A stretch of DNA of 7,404 nt from Candidatus Nomurabacteria bacterium (GTDB taxonomy: Bacteria; Patescibacteriota; Minisyncoccia; Phycocordibacterales; UBA9973), in NCBI GenBank assembly GCA_023267115.1, contig JAHFNV010000022.1, positions 1-7,404 of the forward strand, given 5' to 3'. Of this stretch, positions 6,005 through 7,404 are shown piece by piece; position 1 is the first letter of the stretch, and each line of letters begins with the position of its first letter. The notes under the pieces are model-generated. The model did no database searches, had not been told where the DNA came from, and was given only the letters and a program-made list of their open reading frames with translations. The position numbers and the translations under genes are program-made.

Positions 6005-6493
6005 ATGAAACTCAATTTTAAGTTGTTAATACTGACTCCGGCCATAATCTTAGCTTTTTCTCCAGGGCCAGTTTTTGCCCAACGATACACTCAAGCAGAA
6101 TGTGCTGGCTTTAGAGAAAGAGGCATGGTTTCTATGGAGCCTTATTGTACAGCTACCGTAAATACACCCCCTTCTTCCAGTACAACATCTGCTGTTTTTT
6201 GTAGACTGGCCACTAATCCAAAATTGGCGGACCTTTTAAATTACGCCACTTGCACTATTAACAGATCAATCGTTCCGCTCATCTTTGCTTTGGCCGTGGT
6301 TTCGTTTGTATATGGCGTGGTGCAGTATGTGATCAACAGCGATGATGAGGCGAAAAAAATAAAGGGCAGGGAATTTATGATTTGGGGCATTATCGCTTTG
6401 GCGGTGATGGTTTCGGTTTGGGGGCTGGTGAGAATTGTGGGTAATACCTTCGGTATTGAATATGCTATTCCGCAGGTCAAGAGTAGCCGGTAA
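6005..6493 (+). CDS. Two-helix pilin-like secreted membrane protein, paralog 3
   Basis: This 162-aa protein has a signal peptide cut after A25 (PVFA-QRY). It has the longest extracytoplasmic segment of the array (26-85), with four Cys (33, 48, 66, 83) that could form two disulfides. Two transmembrane helices (about 88-110 and 124-146) are joined by the loop SDDEAKKIKGR (112-122). G104 and W139 are the array's conserved pair. WGII (127-130), VWGLV (138-142) and NTFG (147-150) are shared closely with paralog 4 and partly with paralog 5, defining a second subtype. The start at 6005 begins the signal peptide; an in-frame ATG at 5954 would overlap paralog 2 and disrupt the leader. The gap from paralog 2 is only 5 bases, so translation is probably coupled. 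A TATAAA (5995-6000) sits just before the ATG. It could also be a structural T4SS component other than a pilin. Confidence 0.75.
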   Translation: MKLNFKLLILTPAIILAFSPGPVFAQRYTQAECAGFRERGMVSMEPYCTATVNTPPSSSTTSAVFCRLATNPKLADLLNYATCTINRSIVPLIFALAVVSFVYGVVQYVINSDDEAKKIKGREFMIWGIIALAVMVSVWGLVRIVGNTFGIEYAIPQVKSSR

Positions 6494-6506
6494 TTCACAC
6501 TTGCCC

Positions 6507-6533
6507 TTGCTTTTATTTGTACTATGTTATAAT
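6507..6533 (+). promoter_or_regulatory. Candidate extended -10 promoter for pilin paralog 4
   Basis: TGTTATAAT (6525-6533) is a perfect -10 with the TGn extension. TTGCTT (6507-6512) may be a -35 with a short 15-base spacer. The predicted start near 6540 leaves about 55 bases of very AT-rich leader before the ATG at 6596, with no Shine-Dalgarno. The whole 102-base gap 6494-6595, the longest between genes of the array, contains no gene or clear terminator hairpin. Confidence 0.55.
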
Positions 6534-6595
6534 TAGGATATATATTATAAATAGGTCGTGTGTCGTCTTAAATTATTATTAATTATTAAAAATTT

Positions 6596-7003
6596 ATGTT
6601 AAGGAAAAAATTAATTGTGTTATCGGGTTTAGTTTTGGGTTTTGCGCCGCTGGTGGTGTTAGCGCAGATTGGAACTAGTGGCACTACTTCATCGTGTGAT
6701 CCCACATTGCAAACAACTGGGTCACTGCTTACTTTATTGTGTAAAATTGGCCAGCTTTTGAACGCGGTTATTCCAGTCTTAATCGCTCTGGGAGTGTTGT
6801 ATTTCATCTGGGGTGTTGTGTCGTATGTGATTGCCAGCGACGAAGAAGCCAAGAAAAAAGGAAGAGACCGAATTATTTTCGGCATTATCGGCCTGGCGGT
6901 TATCATCGGTGTGTGGGGACTGGTAAACCTTTTAAGGAATACCTTTGGTCTCAATAATCAGCAAAATATTCAATTGCCCACTGTGCCTGTTGTTATCCCG
7001 TAG
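6596..7003 (+). CDS. Two-helix pilin-like secreted membrane protein, paralog 4
   Basis: This 135-aa protein has a signal peptide cut after A23 (VVLA-QIG), a short extracytoplasmic segment with C34 and C49, two transmembrane helices (about 55-79 and 92-114) and a short tail rich in Pro, Val and Asn. The Lys-rich loop SDEEAKKKGR (81-90), FGII (95-98), VWGLV (106-110) and NTFG (115-118) align with paralog 3 with only one residue of loop-length difference. G73 and W107 are the conserved pair. Close similarity of paralogs 3 and 4 in the helix-loop-helix core, against divergent N-terminal segments, suggests duplication followed by surface diversification. It probably has its own promoter. The role as a T4SS pilin or pilus-assembly subunit is inferred. 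Confidence 0.76.
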   Translation: MLRKKLIVLSGLVLGFAPLVVLAQIGTSGTTSSCDPTLQTTGSLLTLLCKIGQLLNAVIPVLIALGVLYFIWGVVSYVIASDEEAKKKGRDRIIFGIIGLAVIIGVWGLVNLLRNTFGLNNQQNIQLPTVPVVIP

Positions 7004-7018
7004 CATTAATTAAGTGCG

Positions 7019-7038
7019 AGATAAAATAAGATAAAATA
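7019..7038 (+). repeat. 10-bp perfect tandem duplication at the start of paralog 5
   Basis: AGATAAAATA occurs twice head to tail (7019-7028, 7029-7038), its last base being the A of the ATG at 7038. Each copy contains TAAAAT, a weak -10-like hexamer; the first (7022-7027) could start transcription a few bases before the ATG. The second copy supplies an in-frame TAA (7032-7034) that blocks any longer N-terminus. Confidence 0.6.
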
Positions 7039-7388
7039 TGGGATCTTTTACAAACATAGCCTACGCCAATGTTGACTCCTTTGTGATGAAATTAAACGGC
7101 ATGATTGTTAACCCGCTCATTCTGTTCTTTTTTGCCTTGGCCTTGGTGTATTTTCTGTACGGCATGTTTGAATTCATTTTAAATCAGGCTAACGATGAGA
7201 AAAAAACTACCGGCAAAAGTCATATGCTTTGGGGGATTATCGGTATCGTTATCATGATGGGGGTGTGGTTTATTTTAAATGTAATCTTGAACACCCTAAA
7301 TATCTCTCCATCTGAAATAAATCCGGAGCAGGGGCATGTGAAGTTGAATGAGTATAACCCTACTTATCCGCCTAAGAGAACTCCCTAG
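7038..7388 (+). CDS. Two-helix pilin-like membrane protein without signal peptide, paralog 5
   Basis: This 116-aa protein has the array's helix-loop-helix core: helix 1 about 23-49, Lys-rich loop NDEKKTTGK (52-60), helix 2 about 64-86. It also has WGII (65-68), VW (76-77) and the G42/W77 pair. Unlike the other four it has no hydrophobic leader; it opens MGSFTNIAYANVDSF, where NIAYA resembles only the end of a signal peptide. An in-frame TAA at 7032-7034 rules out a longer start. It has no Cys, and a polar, Pro-rich C-terminal tail (91-116, ending EYNPTYPPKRTP) longer than in its neighbours. The short N-terminal tail could still be exported without cleavage. It may be a non-pilin partner, such as an assembly or capping subunit, or a paralog that lost its leader. 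It ends 16 bases before the window edge. Confidence 0.7.
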   Translation: MGSFTNIAYANVDSFVMKLNGMIVNPLILFFFALALVYFLYGMFEFILNQANDEKKTTGKSHMLWGIIGIVIMMGVWFILNVILNTLNISPSEINPEQGHVKLNEYNPTYPPKRTP

Positions 7389-7404
7389 AGGAATCCTCAC
7401 CCCA

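Noticed and set aside
6527..6550. Dyad TTATAAT-N10-ATTATAA around the paralog 4 promoter, possible operator
   Set aside because: Perfect 7-bp arms, but made only of A and T in very AT-rich DNA, so chance is likely; the forward -10 reading explains it.
382..7388. MltG as the cell-wall-opening transglycosylase (VirB1-like) of the pilin system
   Set aside because: It is on the opposite strand, separated by copB, and belongs to the YceG housekeeping family rather than the VirB1/SLT family, so no specific link is supported.
1..7404. CRISPR array, insertion sequence, integrase or attachment site
   Set aside because: No regularly spaced repeats, transposase or integrase motifs, or tRNA-end direct repeats were found on either strand.

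Overview
The window most likely comes from a Candidate Phyla Radiation (Patescibacteria) genome of the Parcubacteria type. This is an inference. It rests on short compact genes, AT-rich gaps, no clear Shine-Dalgarno sequences, tRNAs without an encoded CCA, and a tandem set of tiny two-helix pilin-like proteins of the VirB2/TrbC type common in that group. No marker gene in the window fixes the lineage. UGA is used as a stop and is absent inside the genes, so the standard bacterial code fits.

Layout: tRNA-Ala(UGC) on the minus strand lies at the left edge (1-73). tRNA-Asn(GUU) on the plus strand (256-327) sits inside a long inverted repeat that would lengthen its acceptor stem to 21 pairs. A minus-strand mltG (382-1182, endolytic murein transglycosylase) is divergent from copB (1270-3288), a CPH-type P1B copper/silver-exporting ATPase. 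Next come a small class I SAM methyltransferase (3326-3859) and, overlapping its end by 11 bases, a membrane-anchored extracellular solute-binding protein (3849-5138).

The right third (5186-7388) is the most distinctive part. It holds five consecutive small membrane proteins, four with cleavable signal peptides. Each has two transmembrane helices joined by a short Lys-rich cytoplasmic loop, and each carries a Gly in helix 1 and a Trp in helix 2 at 34-35 residue spacing. They fall into two subtypes: genes 1-2 with a TKAKD loop, and genes 3-5 with a DEKK/DEAKK loop followed by GR/GK and (W/F)GII. They look like type IV secretion pilins that expanded by duplication. No ATPase or channel gene (VirB4, VirB6 and so on) lies in the window; such genes would be expected just downstream.

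How they may work together (inference): the solute-binding protein has no permease or ATPase beside it and is followed on the same strand by the pilin array. The group could therefore be a surface-fibre or DNA/ligand-uptake module rather than a sugar transporter. Two genes (3326 and 5574) have a -10-like box exactly six bases before the ATG, which suggests leaderless mRNAs. MltG and CopB look like ordinary housekeeping and metal-homeostasis genes.
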